From Silene noctiflora (Eukaryota > Streptophyta > Magnoliopsida > Caryophyllales > Caryophyllaceae), in the NCBI GenBank assembly GCA_009801015.1, contig VHZZ01000635.1:110384-135726 (forward strand): a stretch of 25,343 nt of DNA, in the 5' to 3' direction. Below, in pieces: positions 9,779 through 20,766 of this stretch. The notes beneath the pieces were generated by a model. That model was not told the origin of the DNA. It saw nothing but the letters and a program-made list of their open reading frames with translations, and searched no databases. Made by a program: the position numbers and the translations under genes. Position 1 is the stretch's first letter; every line of letters begins with the position of its first letter.

Positions 9779-12700
9779 CTAACACTTGGTTAAGATTTCA
9801 GCGCCCGTCTTTGTAATCAAAATGGAATGTTCAAACTGAGCCGCGGGTCCTCCGTCAGCAGTCACTGTAGTCCAGTTATCACCCCATGTTACGCACTCAA
9901 TGCTTCCCATTGTAAGGATCGGTTCTGCATTTACATTGCAACTTCGTTAACGTTCTAATCCTAACTACGGAATATTACAGAAACTTGTCGGACCTTCTGA
10001 GTTCTAATACACAGTTATGGTTTAGTATCACCAAACTCACAAAAAAATTTAGGGTAATAATGTTCATTTGCGTTTTAAGACCGACACGTGAAGGCTCGTA
10101 ACAAAAAATGTGTCGTAAAATTTGTAACCATGAAACATAGGGATTAAGCTTTGAATTTGAAATCCAAACAAGATCAGTGTAGTCTCTATCCTCTGCTATT
10201 TGTGGCCATTCGATAAGGGGGGTGGTGGGCGACAGGGCGTGGGACGAAATTCAATCCATCAATGTGAGCATGCAGACAAAAGGGCATTAAAAATTGAACA
10301 TTTGATGCAGGATTTGATGCTCACCGATAGTAAATGTCATGCCTTCAACCATTTCACCCGGATAGTTATTTTCTGTCGATGCAACTCAAACAGTATGAGG
10401 AGAGCAACAAAAATGCCATATTAACTTAAGGATCATATAGTGAAATTAATACAAAGGAAAATATGGACTACAGAAAAGTTAAACATACTCTGATGATATA
10501 TAATCGGCTCAGAATGAAAGACAGATCCAACGCCGTGGCCAACGAAACGTTCCACCACGCTGTAGTTATAGTTTTCCGCATGCTCACTGAAATATATAGT
10601 TTGGAACAATGTTCAAATCAACAGAAGCGAGAATGAAATATCCAATACATTGTAAAAATTTAAATCTGTATATTATTTTGGCTAGGGGATGACATTAATC
10701 TCCTTGTAGTTTTCAGGCTGTAAACTTGTAATGAATTCACATATCAATGAAATATGCCCAATGACTCCTAGCAGAATAACAAGAGGGAGTTAATAGTTTT
10801 GCGCGGAGTAACAAACAATGTCGAGTGAATATATTTAACTTGAGGTTTCAGAAACCATAATAATAACTACGGAACCTGGTTTATAATCAGCTAGTGTAGT
10901 CATAGATCTAACACTGAACTATACATTGACAATATCCCCTTTTCTCCTAGCAGCATATGTTACGTAAGTATGTACGAGACTGAGTCTTAACTCGAAGGCA
11001 TGATTCTCAAAGTTATATAAAAACAATATAGATGAGAGGGAGGTCAGCTTTTTCTCTGGTGGAATCATCATATTAGATCACCGTACTGGTCTCAAACATG
11101 GAACATTCATGAATCACGGTATTAATAAGTCTTATACTTTCCGAGTTCACTTAGAAGTCTTATAGTTTCCTATTAGTCTCAGGGCTTGCTTGGATTGAGG
11201 TTATTTGCTAGCCGGGTAATGCAGAGATTAACAAAGGAAAAGGAATGGTAGTAGCGACGGATAATAGTTACCTCCCTCAGGATAATGCATTACCTCTGCT
11301 ATTAAAGGTTCCCCTACCAATCTTCCATATCTCTTAACCATCCCTTCATCACTATCATTTTCCTCCTTTTATCCGTTGTTTTGAGCTCCGTCCGTTACCC
11401 CCATAATAATTACCCTCAATACAAGAAGCCCCTTACGAGTAAACACTAAATATAAATAGAAGGGTAATTTGTTTCTTCTGCTGATATAGCTGCACATAGG
11501 AGATCAAATAGCAAACTTCGGCAAGGTAGCCTAAGAGTTGATAAACAAAATTCCTAGGTGAGTGAAGCCTAAATTCATCCATAATCACTCTGTAATTCTG
11601 TATAGGCAGTATACTATAGTACTATACAATGAAGAATATATATATACCTGATTTTCTTCCCAATTTTATTGAAACTGACACCATCTTTACATAGAGCTAT
11701 CGCTTTCTCTAAACATTGTTCCGTCACCTGATGAGGAATCATTCAAGATCCATTAATAGAAACAACACTTAGAATATTCCAAAGCAACTACGAGCTTAGT
11801 TTGCCTTTGCAAGAACAGAGAGGAACATACTCTACCTTTACAAGTCGTTTCAACGCATCATTGACGTTGCCACAAAGGTATGTCTTTGATGTATCTCCGT
11901 GATAACCCTAATCAGAGAAAAGCAATATGTACAGCAAATTAGGGCCAGGTCCAATATTTGAAGTACTCAGTGTATTACGTCAAATGATTCATAATTTACG
12001 TGAATAATTCGTTAAAGTGGATCTACATCACCTACTCATGAGGTTGGGGTATTACAGATGATGATATCCGCTTTCATCATTACATGAACTGAATGTATTA
12101 CAGATGATGATAACCATGTGCATCCATAGACCACAAGTCACAGAGTTTTAATAATTGCGGTGAAGCCTGAATACTGTATGCAAAAGAGGGAAGGGAGATG
12201 TGGGAGGGGTCAGAGGAAAGGAAGGGGAGATGAGGATCGGACCAAACTCATTTTCCTCGCAACATTTTTCTGAGAAATGATTTTCAAATTGACTTATAGG
12301 AGGGAAATGAAGAGATCCATTTTCACTTCCCTCCATTTTCCTTCAACTTAATTTTGCTGACAAAAGTACAAAACAAGGGACTTGGTCCCCTCCCTTTCCC
12401 TCCAAATGCATCAATCCAGGAAAGTTTGCTGGTTAGGGCACGGGCACAAAATATATCTCAAATATCGGCCGGGAAACTGAATTGATAGAGTTAGCGAGAT
12501 TTCAGAGGTAATTACGGCCACATTTATAGTAGAACTGGCTGTACCTACAGCACCATAACGAAGACCCCTGACAACGAGGTGCACGCCTTATAGACACGAG
12601 GTGTACTGCTTTTTTGAATAAGAAAATTAACAGTTCTGTGGAAGTTAGGAAGGGCCAGATGGTTTTGCAAACAATTATATTTTATTTTAGATATAAACTG

Positions 12701-14778
12701 CTAATGGGAAAATTTTAACTTAATACATTTAAGATGCAATGAGAGGATGAAATAGTTACATTTAGATAAACAGTCACATCAATGTTGATGATGTCTCCAT
12801 CCTGCAATTGTCAACCAAAGATTAGCTGCAGAAAGCCAGAAACAGAATGATCGCTGGAATAGAAAACGGATACCGCAATCAATGAACCTGTAGTTGACGA
12901 GAGTCCGGTATCCCATGGCACATGCACTCATTAACCGATGTACATACACTCTTTGGAAACCTACCATAACCTAGAGGTGAAGGATATGCTCCATTGTCAA
13001 TAATCATCTGGTGTACTGCTTTGTCAATTTCATCTGTAGTCACTGACGGCTGGTAGATTTTAATATTGATAATGTAAGCAACAGGGAAAAAAATTTCAAC
13101 AAATTATAAGTCTATCTACATAATCTTGTACCATGAAATTATAAATATTACGACCATAAAAGTCATCCTAATACACACACAATTACATCTACTCAAGTTA
13201 AGTAAATTAATGATTAATACCAGAGGAAAGACGATTAAATTGCATCACATAAAGTAAAGTAATCAAGAAATTTACGTGGGCAGTAAATTTTGCAAGGGTT
13301 TAGATTTCTCACCCTAACCAAAGTTCCTGCGTAATCTAAAACACGAGCAGCAAGTTGACACGCCTCCCTCATACGAGCAATGCCTTCAGAATCATGAATC
13401 TGATAGTCTTTCGAGAGTTCTGGCATTTCTAGGGAACCTACATAAGGTGGTTTTAATATGTGATCAGGGACAGGAAGTGTGGGTGATACTCTTCCTCGCC
13501 TTAATGGGGGTCCTCTTTTGGGTTTTGTAGCTTGGAATTCCCTTTCCCTATGCAAGCAGTAGAATAGCTAGTTAATAACACACAAGTGGGGATGGAGGGA
13601 GTATTATACATCGATACAGTTGCAGGAAAAAAGTTCTTGAGACAACTTCTCAAGCAAAATGCTAAGTAGCCAATTCATTCTAATCAAAACCGAACAACTG
13701 CCATCCAAATTAGTTCTTAGTGACCAATAATTTGCACCTGTGAAACCACCACCATGACCTGAAGTAATCCATGTCCTCCCAAGACAGTAGCACCCTATGT
13801 ACATTCCCGTAATATTATCGTGCCAGATACAAGTAGACTCCAAGCACTAGCTCGATCTTGAAGAGACTATTCACAAAACACAAAGTACAATTTATACCCC
13901 CAACACAAATAGTATAATAAGCGGATGCTATGATGCTATGTAGAAGATAGCAACCAAGTATAGTCTTCAAAATCTATATCCACTAATCCATTACGGTTAG
14001 TTCGAATCTCATCCCATCCTATCCTATCCCCTTCAAATTGATCGTACCAACATTTTCACCTCACATCACACAAATATATTCATCCCAATCATTTGTTTAC
14101 GTATTCTATTCGTTGGGAGGGCTAGTTTAATTAAGGGCTTGCCTGGAATCCATGGAATAATCGGGGTAAATTTTAATTTGGTGATAACTATTAGGGAAGT
14201 TGATTACTTCGATAATGAGTTCCTTGATCATAGGTTTGACATATAAGGAGTAATGATTTACTGAGGAGATGTTTTACTCCCATAATCATTATCGGGGGAA
14301 GGTAGGTAATAATTACTCTAATATCAAACATGGAAAATGCACCTTGTATCACTCTCCTATTTATTTCCCCCTTTTACCCTCAATTCAAGCAAGCCGTAAA
14401 AGTTAACAAATGATTGGGACGAAGGGAGTATAATAAACTACAATTAAAATACATGTTTATACCTCCTCATTTTCATAGCTTCCTCCAACCCTTTAAGCCT
14501 CCTTGCAAAAACAACCATCCTTTTTCTGGGCATACCTTAAACATTCAACAAATTCATACAATTCTTAACAACAACAACAACAAAAAAATAACCCAAAACT
14601 CAAATATATCTCAAGAACAGGTGCATAATAATACGGATTAACAAAAATAAAAATAAAAGAGGAATAAGTAAAAATGAAACGAACCAGAAAGAAGGGAGAA
14701 TGAAGGTGAAGAAGTGCGCAAAGCATCACCAAGAAAAGGAGATGAAGGTTTTAATGGAGTGTAAGAAGATATCGCCAT
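9779..14778 (-). CDS. MAP1B: Organellar type 1 methionine aminopeptidase (MAP1B-like)
   Basis: Removes the initiator methionine from new proteins, here probably in plastids and/or mitochondria. Ten exons join in frame on the minus strand: 14778-14685, 14535-14463, 13547-13313, 13049-12888, 12801-12760, 11907-11836, 11727-11648, 10586-10489, 10372-10325 and 9924-9779, giving 349 residues and ending TAG. Residues 1-35 are Ser-rich with few acidic residues, like a transit peptide. The linker [10 protein letters not shown] and [10 protein letters not shown] match plant MAP1B rather than MAP1C/D or cytosolic MAP1A. The catalytic domain starts near residue 100 and keeps all five metal ligands: Asp196 (NIDVT), Asp207 (YHGD), His270 (GHGVG), Glu302 (TIEPI) and Glu333 (QFEH), plus substrate-side His179 (CHGIPD). 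All phases agree. Oddities are a weak donor GTTCAT after exon 4 and Arg164 in GYGRFPKS where plants usually have Gly. Introns 2 and 7 carry related MITEs. Confidence 0.93.
11182..11431. mobile_element. MITE in MAP1B intron 7
   Basis: The ends gggcttgcttggattgagg (about 11182-11200) and ccctcaatacaagaagcccc (about 11412-11431) form an imperfect terminal inverted repeat. An inner pair, ggtaatgcagag against taatgcattacctctg, adds fold-back character. The ends closely resemble those of the element at 14134-14396, so this gene's introns hold two members of one family. No coding capacity. The target-site duplication is not clear. Confidence 0.65.
14080..14430. mobile_element. Outer MITE in MAP1B intron 2, split by a second element
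   Basis: The text catcccaatcatttgttta near 14081 and gttaacaaatgattgggacg near 14402, followed by aagggagta, are inverted copies. They match the ctccct..gtccc type of stowaway-like ends seen at 2035. The left end has lost its ctccct part. The sequence between them is mostly occupied by a different element (14134-14396), so this copy was present first. Confidence 0.6.
14134..14396. mobile_element. Nested MITE inside the outer MITE of MAP1B intron 2
   Basis: The ends agggcttgcctggaat (from about 14133) and attcaagcaagcc (ending about 14395) are inverted copies and match the ends of the element at 11182-11431. Inner pieces such as gagtaatgattta and taataattactc also pair. It lies wholly between the two ends of the outer element, which gives a relative age order. 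No reading frame of interest. Confidence 0.65.
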
Positions 14779-14912
14779 GGATAGTGCAGTGGAAAGTCAG
14801 GAGTCGAGTGAAAATATTGATTGGTGGGTAGTTGGTTTAATCTTCAAATCTAGATATTGTAAACGGGTTATTTGATTCGGTTTTAAAACGGGTTAATTTA
14901 AGGGATAATCTT

Positions 14913-14918
14913 AAAAAA
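14913..14918 (-). terminator. RNA polymerase III terminator of tRNA-Leu
   Basis: On the minus strand a run of six T begins about 10 nt after the last base of the tRNA. This is the usual polymerase III stop signal at a usual distance. Confidence 0.8.
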
Positions 14919-14928
14919 TATGCTTAAT

Positions 14929-15010
14929 GCTGACTGTGGGGTTCGAACCCACGCGCACTTATGTGCAGCAGATCTTAAGTCTGCCCCCTTAACCACTCGG
15001 GCAAACCAGC
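14929..15010 (-). tRNA. trnL-UAA: tRNA-Leu (anticodon UAA)
   Basis: An 82-nt class II tRNA. The acceptor stem pairs GCTGGTT with AGTCAGC, with two G-U pairs. The anticodon arm is GCAGA / CTTAAGA / TCTGC with anticodon TAA at 14977-14975. The long variable arm, GCAC ATAA GTGC, is the leucine-type extra hairpin. The T arm is GTGGG TTCGAAC CCCAC, which also supplies the B box. No intron is present and CCA is not encoded, as expected of a nuclear gene. The polymerase III stop follows. It sits on the same strand as, and about 150 bp upstream of, the MAP1B start codon. Confidence 0.97.
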
Positions 15011-15470
15011 TACTATGCTTTTTATTTGGTCATTTACTTACATTTGTTTCCGTAACTGAAAAATAACAAAAATTAAACAAAGCACTAAAAAAAATAGGAT
15101 AAATAGTTAATTGTTATTTTTTTTTTCCGCACTTATATTTCTTAACTACTCATTAAAACGGCTTCATCGGATAATTAGTTAAGAAAATAAAACATACTAG
15201 AGTTTATTTGATAAATAATAATTAATTTTAACTCAGGTTCATTTTGATAATTTCTTTCCTACTTTACAAAATATATTCTAAGTTCTAACAAATCGCTTGG
15301 TTATGTTTCCTAAAACATACGGAGTATGAATTACAATTCATAGAATTTGCAAAACTAGTGGTTTATTTGACCAAATCACATAAATTAGAATTTCATAGGA
15401 AATTTAATTACTTCATAGTGAATGCGGTTAAAGATGGTAAATGGATTAATTGAGTCATGTATGGTCAAGA
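15011..15470. other. Intergenic, no gene
   Basis: AT-rich sequence upstream of the tRNA. I see no gene, no clear transposon ends and no structured repeat. Confidence 0.6.
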
Positions 15471-15900
15471 CAGTTTAAGAGGGGTCATTTTGAGTCTATC
15501 GTACATTTTGGATCGGGTCGGTTCATTTCAGGTTTCGGGTCAATTTCCGGGTGACTTTTTGGCGAGTAATATCGAGTATGACTCCTTTCGGGGAGGGTTT
15601 TTTCAGATTAATGGGTAAAACACTTTAGCTAATACTATTTTGATTAAAAAATGAAACTTTATTTTTACGTATATAGCATTGATATGACTAAGTACCGGTG
15701 CTTTTAGGTCATTTTTTGGTCACTTTAAGTCATTTTAAATCAAGTCAATTATGGGTAAGATCTTTTTAAGTCAGGTGAGCATTTGCTCAATCTTCGGGTT
15801 GGATCTAGGTTAAATCAGGTCAAATTCGATTTAAGGTCTTAAGTCTCTTAACGGGTCAAGCAAGTGCAGGTCGCTTTCAGATCCTCGGTCAGCCATAACG
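15470..15900 (+). repeat. Degenerate 'GGTCA/GGGTC' repeat
   Basis: Short words such as ggtcatttt, gggtcaa, gggtcggttc, aggtcaaatt, ttaagtca and gggttgga recur in irregular order over about 430 bp. This looks like an old degenerate minisatellite, a type common in plant intergenic DNA. A fixed period cannot be defined by eye. Confidence 0.55.
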
Positions 15901-16011
15901 AGGGGAGGAACGCACTTCGTACTTGGTAAGCTGTCAAAGTGGGCATGAGTCCATGACGCTCCACCATATTTTAATTTCATCACATGATTCAAATATTGAA
16001 TATACAATATT

Positions 16012-16202
16012 CAGAAGGTCTTACACGGCCACTATCGATTTAAGCTTAAGACGGATAGTGGCCCTCTCACACAAATGCAAGTGGGAGATAAGTGGGTATA
16101 TTCATTTTCCACCCACTTACCTCCCACTTGCATTTGTGTGAGAGACCACTATCCGTTTTAAGTTTAAGACGGATAATGGCCGTCTTGAGTGAGAATTTGT
16201 GT
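16012..16202 (+). mobile_element. Fold-back MITE with a near-perfect long hairpin
   Basis: The arms 16052-16097 and 16111-16155 are reverse complements over about 46 bp with a few differences and one single-base gap, and have a 13-bp loop. Further out, taagcttaagacggatagtg and taagtttaagacggataatg add direct repeats in each arm. The ends cagaaggtctta and gagtgagaatttgtg match the copy at 1008. A transcript would form a long duplex suited to small-RNA processing. No coding capacity. Confidence 0.8.
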
Positions 16203-16575
16203 ACAATATTTATATACATCACAACTGGAGTATGCTTTAGTAGTTCACTATATCTTGGATTAATTATAAATTAAACTGAGTTAGTGACTGTAATAATAGA
16301 ATAATACAATGTACATGAATAACATGATTATGATTCTATAGGATCGTGTAACGTAGCTGTACGTGTATAAAATAATGTAATGAGATTGTGTCGAGGATGG
16401 CTTCTGCCAGTACATACAACAAATATCAAGTATGTACTTGTTTGTTGTTTATCCTTGAATCCAGAATGATTATCAAACAATCATAAATTCTAATTTCTTT
16501 TTTAAAATAGATAATATACGTTTTAAGCTTAAAATAGATCGAACTTTCTAATTTGAAATGTCTTCCAATTTATAG
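16203..16575. other. Intergenic, no gene
   Basis: AT-rich sequence between two MITEs. An inverted pair gtacatac..gtatgtac lies around 16411-16436. No gene or RNA is recognised. Confidence 0.5.
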
Positions 16576-16745
16576 CACAAATTCTCATTTGTGACGGGCA
16601 ATATCCGTCACAAGACCCACTTGTGAAGGTAAAGACAAGCCTTTTGTGATTATCAAAACATTCTTACTTCTGTTTTATCTACCATATGAGTAATACTTGA
16701 CTCGACAGTCGACACAAGCTTGTGACGGATATACCCTTCACAAGG
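16576..16745 (-). mobile_element. Decayed MITE, 'tgtgacggata' subfamily
   Basis: The left end cacaaattctcatttgtgac and the right end cttgtgacggatatac..cttcacaag are the same types of end as in the copies at 16926 and 18992. The internal part is not paired well, so the copy is more decayed. Orientation is given relative to the plus-strand copy at 1684. Confidence 0.6.
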
Positions 16746-16925
16746 AATTTATAGAGCATACACAAGACAAGGAGCATGCATTGTAAGCTTCCATGTGCCT
16801 GACAATGTTTGTTTTTTGTAGTCTATAAACAGGATTGTTTTAATCTTTCATAGTCAGATTCCTGCATTCTGTGATCTGGGCATATCATAGGTGATACTCT
16901 TAATTTATCGACTCTATATTAATTT

Positions 16926-17108
16926 ACACTAATTCTCATTTGTGACGGACGTATCCGTCACAAATGAGAAGACGGGTACCAAATTGTGAGACAAAAGAAC
17001 CAAATAGAGGAGAGAGGAAAGCAAGTGGGGGGTGTCCCTACCTTGTCCCCCTATTCGTTTTGTGAGTGGCATTACCCGTCTTCATTTGTGACCTGTCACA
17101 AGGGAGAC
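16926..17108 (-). mobile_element. Fold-back MITE, 'tgtgacggata' subfamily
   Basis: The left end aattctcatttgtgacggac continues into a small palindrome, tgtgacggacgtatccgtcaca. The inner pair agacgggtacc..ggcattacccgtct closes the fold-back. The right end is gtcacaagggagacg, matching gtcacaagcaagacg of the copy at 18992. It encodes nothing and is another copy of the same family within about 180 bp of the one at 16576. Confidence 0.7.
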
Positions 17109-17497
17109 GCTTTGATTAATTTAATTGATTGTGAAAAAATAAAGAGATAAAGTTGGACAAAAGGTTGGACGGAGACAAATAGTTTCGTATACTATGTGTC
17201 TGTATCAGATTGTTATTGTGGAGTTTTACAGCTATAAGATAAAGGGTTTTAAAATTACAGAGTTTAGTTTTGAGCGAGTTGATGTATTTTTTGTTAGTCC
17301 ATTATCATTTTAAGTTAACCGGATCAATATTATCATACTTATATAAAATACGTAGTAGTTTTGATAGGCATTCTATGTGCTTAGAATCGACAATCTAAAC
17401 ATCGATACTACATGTTTAGAGGGTTAATGATTATCACACTTTTTATCGATGATTTAATTTATAACTATGATATATACTTCGTATTAGGTAAAGACAA

Positions 17498-17647
17498 ACC
17501 AATGCACATGTTGTTTCGTTCATTTAATTCTTTACGTTTGCTTTAACTTTTCCAATCATCTACATAATGAAGATTTATACTTCCTTCCTTCCATTTAATT
17601 CTTTACGTTTGCTTTATACACATATACCAATGCACATGTTGTTTCGT
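17498..17647 (+). repeat. Two direct repeats in swapped order
   Basis: Block A, the 22-bp accaatgcacatgttgtttc-gt, occurs at 17498-17519 and 17626-17647. Block B, a 25-bp sequence starting catttaattctttacgtt, occurs at 17521-17545 and 17592-17616. The order is A-B then B-A, all on the same strand and identical between copies. This is a compact local rearrangement. Confidence 0.8.
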
Positions 17648-18571
17648 CCATATTTTTTGTTGCATGTTACTAAAAATTATAAAAGTGATATTAATAACTC
17701 ACTAGGTGAGGCGATTTAAACAAGATCTCATATGACTATATTTTATGTTATATAATAGAAGTTCTATTGAAAATTCTTCTTACTATGAATAGTGCCGAAA
17801 AAGCAAATGTAAAGAAACAAATGAAACATAGGAAGTATTAGTGTGACACACCACACAAGGTAGTAACGAGATTTAACATTACCGTCCTCACATAACATAA
17901 TTTAATAACATAACTACATATTAATATAAAATACTTGAATCAAACTCGATACCACTGAATAACAAACATTATTCGGGGTTTAATGTTAGATGCCATTCTA
18001 AATGAGTAAATGATGAAGTAGTTTGGTAATGATAGCAACTAGAAATGGACCAATAATGGTTGTTTGAGAACGACATACCTCGATTGGAGAGAATATCGCG
18101 TTGAAGATCAGATACCATTAACCATATTTGGACAAAATACCCAACAATATTGCAATTGTCTTTAACGTAAACCGTACTATTAGCCTCGCAAACTACCTCT
18201 GCCACGCAGGGACACTCATAATTGAGAATTTCAGATTTCGTCGGCATTAGAATCTCACCCTTGTAAATTGTAATTGTCTCTCGCTTTACATTTTTCCTAA
18301 ACTTGATGGTAAGATTATCCGTCAGATTTTCCAAAATCTTAAAGACTTTGCCATATCAGTTTTCCACTAACTTTTATTATTTCTTTATTACTCAGACGCA
18401 CCTCAAACTTTAGTTTGTCACATCAGTTTTCCGCTATTTTTTTTTTATTTTTGATAAAAAAAAAACAATAATACTTCAACACAGGTTGTTACTATAAAAA
18501 GGTGGGGTCAAGACTCTAAGTTGAGTTTTTGATTTCCAATACTCAACTTAAAACTTTGTTTATACTCGAGT

Positions 18572-18644
18572 AGATTATTGGTAATCTTGAGTAAGTCTTG
18601 TTTTAAGACTTACCAAAGTCTTGTCTCAGAACTACCAATAATCT
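18572..18644. repeat. Inverted repeat, possible fold-back element
   Basis: The 12-bp arms agattattggta (18572-18583) and taccaataatct (18633-18644) are perfect. The interior pairs imperfectly around gtaagtcttgttttaagacttac. Similar words (gagtcttaagattg, ccaataatca) occur near 24320-24350, suggesting a dispersed small element. Borders and class are unknown. Confidence 0.5.
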
Positions 18645-18991
18645 TACCTTCATAACTTAGAGATACTTTTTACAAATTAGTTATTGTAAGATTTACTATT
18701 TGTTTCATTCTAATCATAAACGTTTTAACAATTTTGAGCAATTATGGAATTTTCTTTACAACTAGACCGACTCTCTATACTCGATAATGTGTTTAAGTCT
18801 AAACAAATCCCAACTATACTCACTCTTATAGTCTTGTACCCAATTGATTATGGAAAATATTTGTATCTTCCGAAAAGACGACCTCCTTACACTCAAAGGA
18901 GGAGGACCAAAATGGAAATGATTGAAGAGGATGATCCCCCTCCTTCGAGGATAAGGAGGACATTCTACTGGAGGACACAAGTATTTCATAT

Positions 18992-19183
18992 CACAAATTC
19001 TCATTGAAGACGGACACTATCCGTCACAAGCTGAAGACGGATAGTGCTTCTCTCACAATATGCAAGTGGCACCAAACATGGATGCTCTATTTTCCACCCA
19101 CTTGTCCTCCCACTTGCTTTATTGTGAGAGGGACGCTATCCGTCTTCAGCTTGTGAAGGATAGTGACAGTCACAAGCAAGACG
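18992..19183 (-). mobile_element. Fold-back MITE, 'gacggatagtg' family, inverted orientation
   Basis: The left end cacaaattctcattgaagac and the right end gtcacaagcaagacg are the reverse of the ends at 1684-1859. The inner arms, agctgaagacggatagtg with ctctcacaatatgcaagtgg, pair with ccacttgctttattgtgaga and ctatccgtcttcagct, giving a strong hairpin around a ccaccca centre. It is the best preserved copy of its subfamily in the window. No coding capacity. Confidence 0.75.
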
Positions 19184-20766
19184 TTTTGATTTCTTATTTG
19201 GTCCTCCAAGTATAAGGTGGACCTTTTTCCAAACCACACAAGTATTTCTCATTGATTGTATTTCTGATTGATTATAAACTTACACAGCCAAATCAAAAGC
19301 AATCTATATAAGCATGTGCATTGCATTTGCAAGTCAAGTCAATTTGGGGGATTGTGAAAATATCTAGCTAATTAATTAATTTAAATTGATTTCTCAACAG
19401 AAAATTGAATATTTTGGTATAAAAGATAGTATTAACACGTATTTGTAAGCGTATGCCACTAGTGCAATTGCATAGTGGGGTTTTATATTTATTGTATTTA
19501 TTATTTAAGACTTGTAACCATGCAACTTGTTGATTAACTTGGACTATTTGGCACCCTACCTACTCCACAATAATACTTCTGTTATTTCAAACAGGGCATA
19601 TTCTTATTTAAGACGAAAGTATTTAAAACGAGTTAAATAGTATAAATATGATAAAAGTTAAATATCCGAATATTTGTAAAATAAAATGATATAAGAGACG
19701 AATTCTTCAAACAAAGGAGCCAGAAATAAAAACTGGGCAACAAAGTCGTAAATGTATACTATTCGTTTACTTAACACATATGTACTATGTACGTGAATAC
19801 TGGGTATTAAAATATTATAATTTTGAAAAATGTGAAAAAAAATCTATCATTATCATACTATCATATATTAATATTCAATTTCTTTTCCTACATTGTCGAT
19901 TGTATATGTTGGCTTGGCTTGATAATGAAGTATTTTACGGAATTAGATTATTCGAATTTTTCTAGAAAATAAATTTATATAAAGTCTAGGTTGAACTGTA
20001 ACACACGTACCATTGATGGACCACTTTGTCGATGCATAATAATTCATAGATACAAAAAAATCAAATACGGAGTGCATAAATCACATCAATTCGAGCAAGT
20101 TGCTAAAATTATTGAGAAAGATTAAACACATAGCCTATTACATTATTGATCAAACGTCTAACTATATACAGTATTCGTATTTATGTCGGTCATAAAATTA
20201 AGGCAAAATGTGACAACTCAAACAAGAGATTAAAACTCCACTTAATATTGCTACACAACATAGGATAATGAAAGTACAACTCTTAGCTTCCACTTTAACA
20301 CATAATACAATCAGCAAATCTTAATTAGGATTCTCAATTCCATTCCTTATTTAGATCTAATTTATAATCGGAAAATTCAGGCGCTACCACATTACAGCGT
20401 GATAATAATGAGAAAAAAAAAGACAAAAAAGATGTGGGACAGTTTTCACATTGCTTTTGAGTTTGAATTAAAAAAAAAGTAAAAATTCCTTTCATACTGT
20501 TTCAACTTTTATGCACCTACATTAACATTTACCAGCTCTCTTCAGCTGGTTTTTCCTTCACTTTTTACCTTTTTTTTTTCCCTAAAAAAGTAATTAGAGT
20601 ACTAATTTACAATTACCGTCTCGTGCACCGGTACAAAAGACTATCCTAAGTTAAGACGACACTTACTAACGACTTTACATAAGGCAAAAATAAAAGAGAT
20701 CTTAACTTAAAAGACGGTCTCAACCCTAACTTTTGAAAAACCGAACCTAAAAAAAGAAAATATTTG
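19184..20766. other. Intergenic and 3' flank of the RAV gene, no further gene
   Basis: About 1.6 kb of AT-rich sequence between the MITE at 18992 and the RAV stop codon. The 3' untranslated region of the minus-strand RAV gene must lie in the last few hundred bases, but I cannot place its end. At 20617-20740 the words accgtctcgt and aagacggtctc form a short inverted pair that may mark another decayed small transposon. Confidence 0.5.

Larger units (their letters stand above)
17109..18991. other. Intergenic, no supported gene
   Basis: Nearly 1.9 kb of AT-rich DNA. The longest frame, 121 codons on the minus strand at 17969-18334, lacks an ATG at its start, has no recognisable domain and is not supported by codon bias, so I do not call it. 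The stretch holds the rearranged duplication at 17498-17647 and the inverted repeat at 18572-18644. At about 18353-18450 there is a diverged direct repeat around the words atcagttttccacta and atcagttttccgcta. Confidence 0.55.

Noticed and set aside
13604-13843. 79-codon minus-strand frame within MAP1B intron 2
   Set aside because: It is not in phase with flanking exons and matches no part of the methionine aminopeptidase family; exons 2 and 3 join correctly without it.
17969-18334. 121-codon minus-strand frame upstream of the 18992 MITE
   Set aside because: It does not start at ATG, shows no domain or family likeness, has no clear promoter, and is surrounded by repeats. It could be a remnant of a gene, but nothing positive supports that.
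18744-19007. Overlapping 87- and 80-codon frames on opposite strands
   Set aside because: They run into the MITE at 18992, have no family likeness and look like chance frames.
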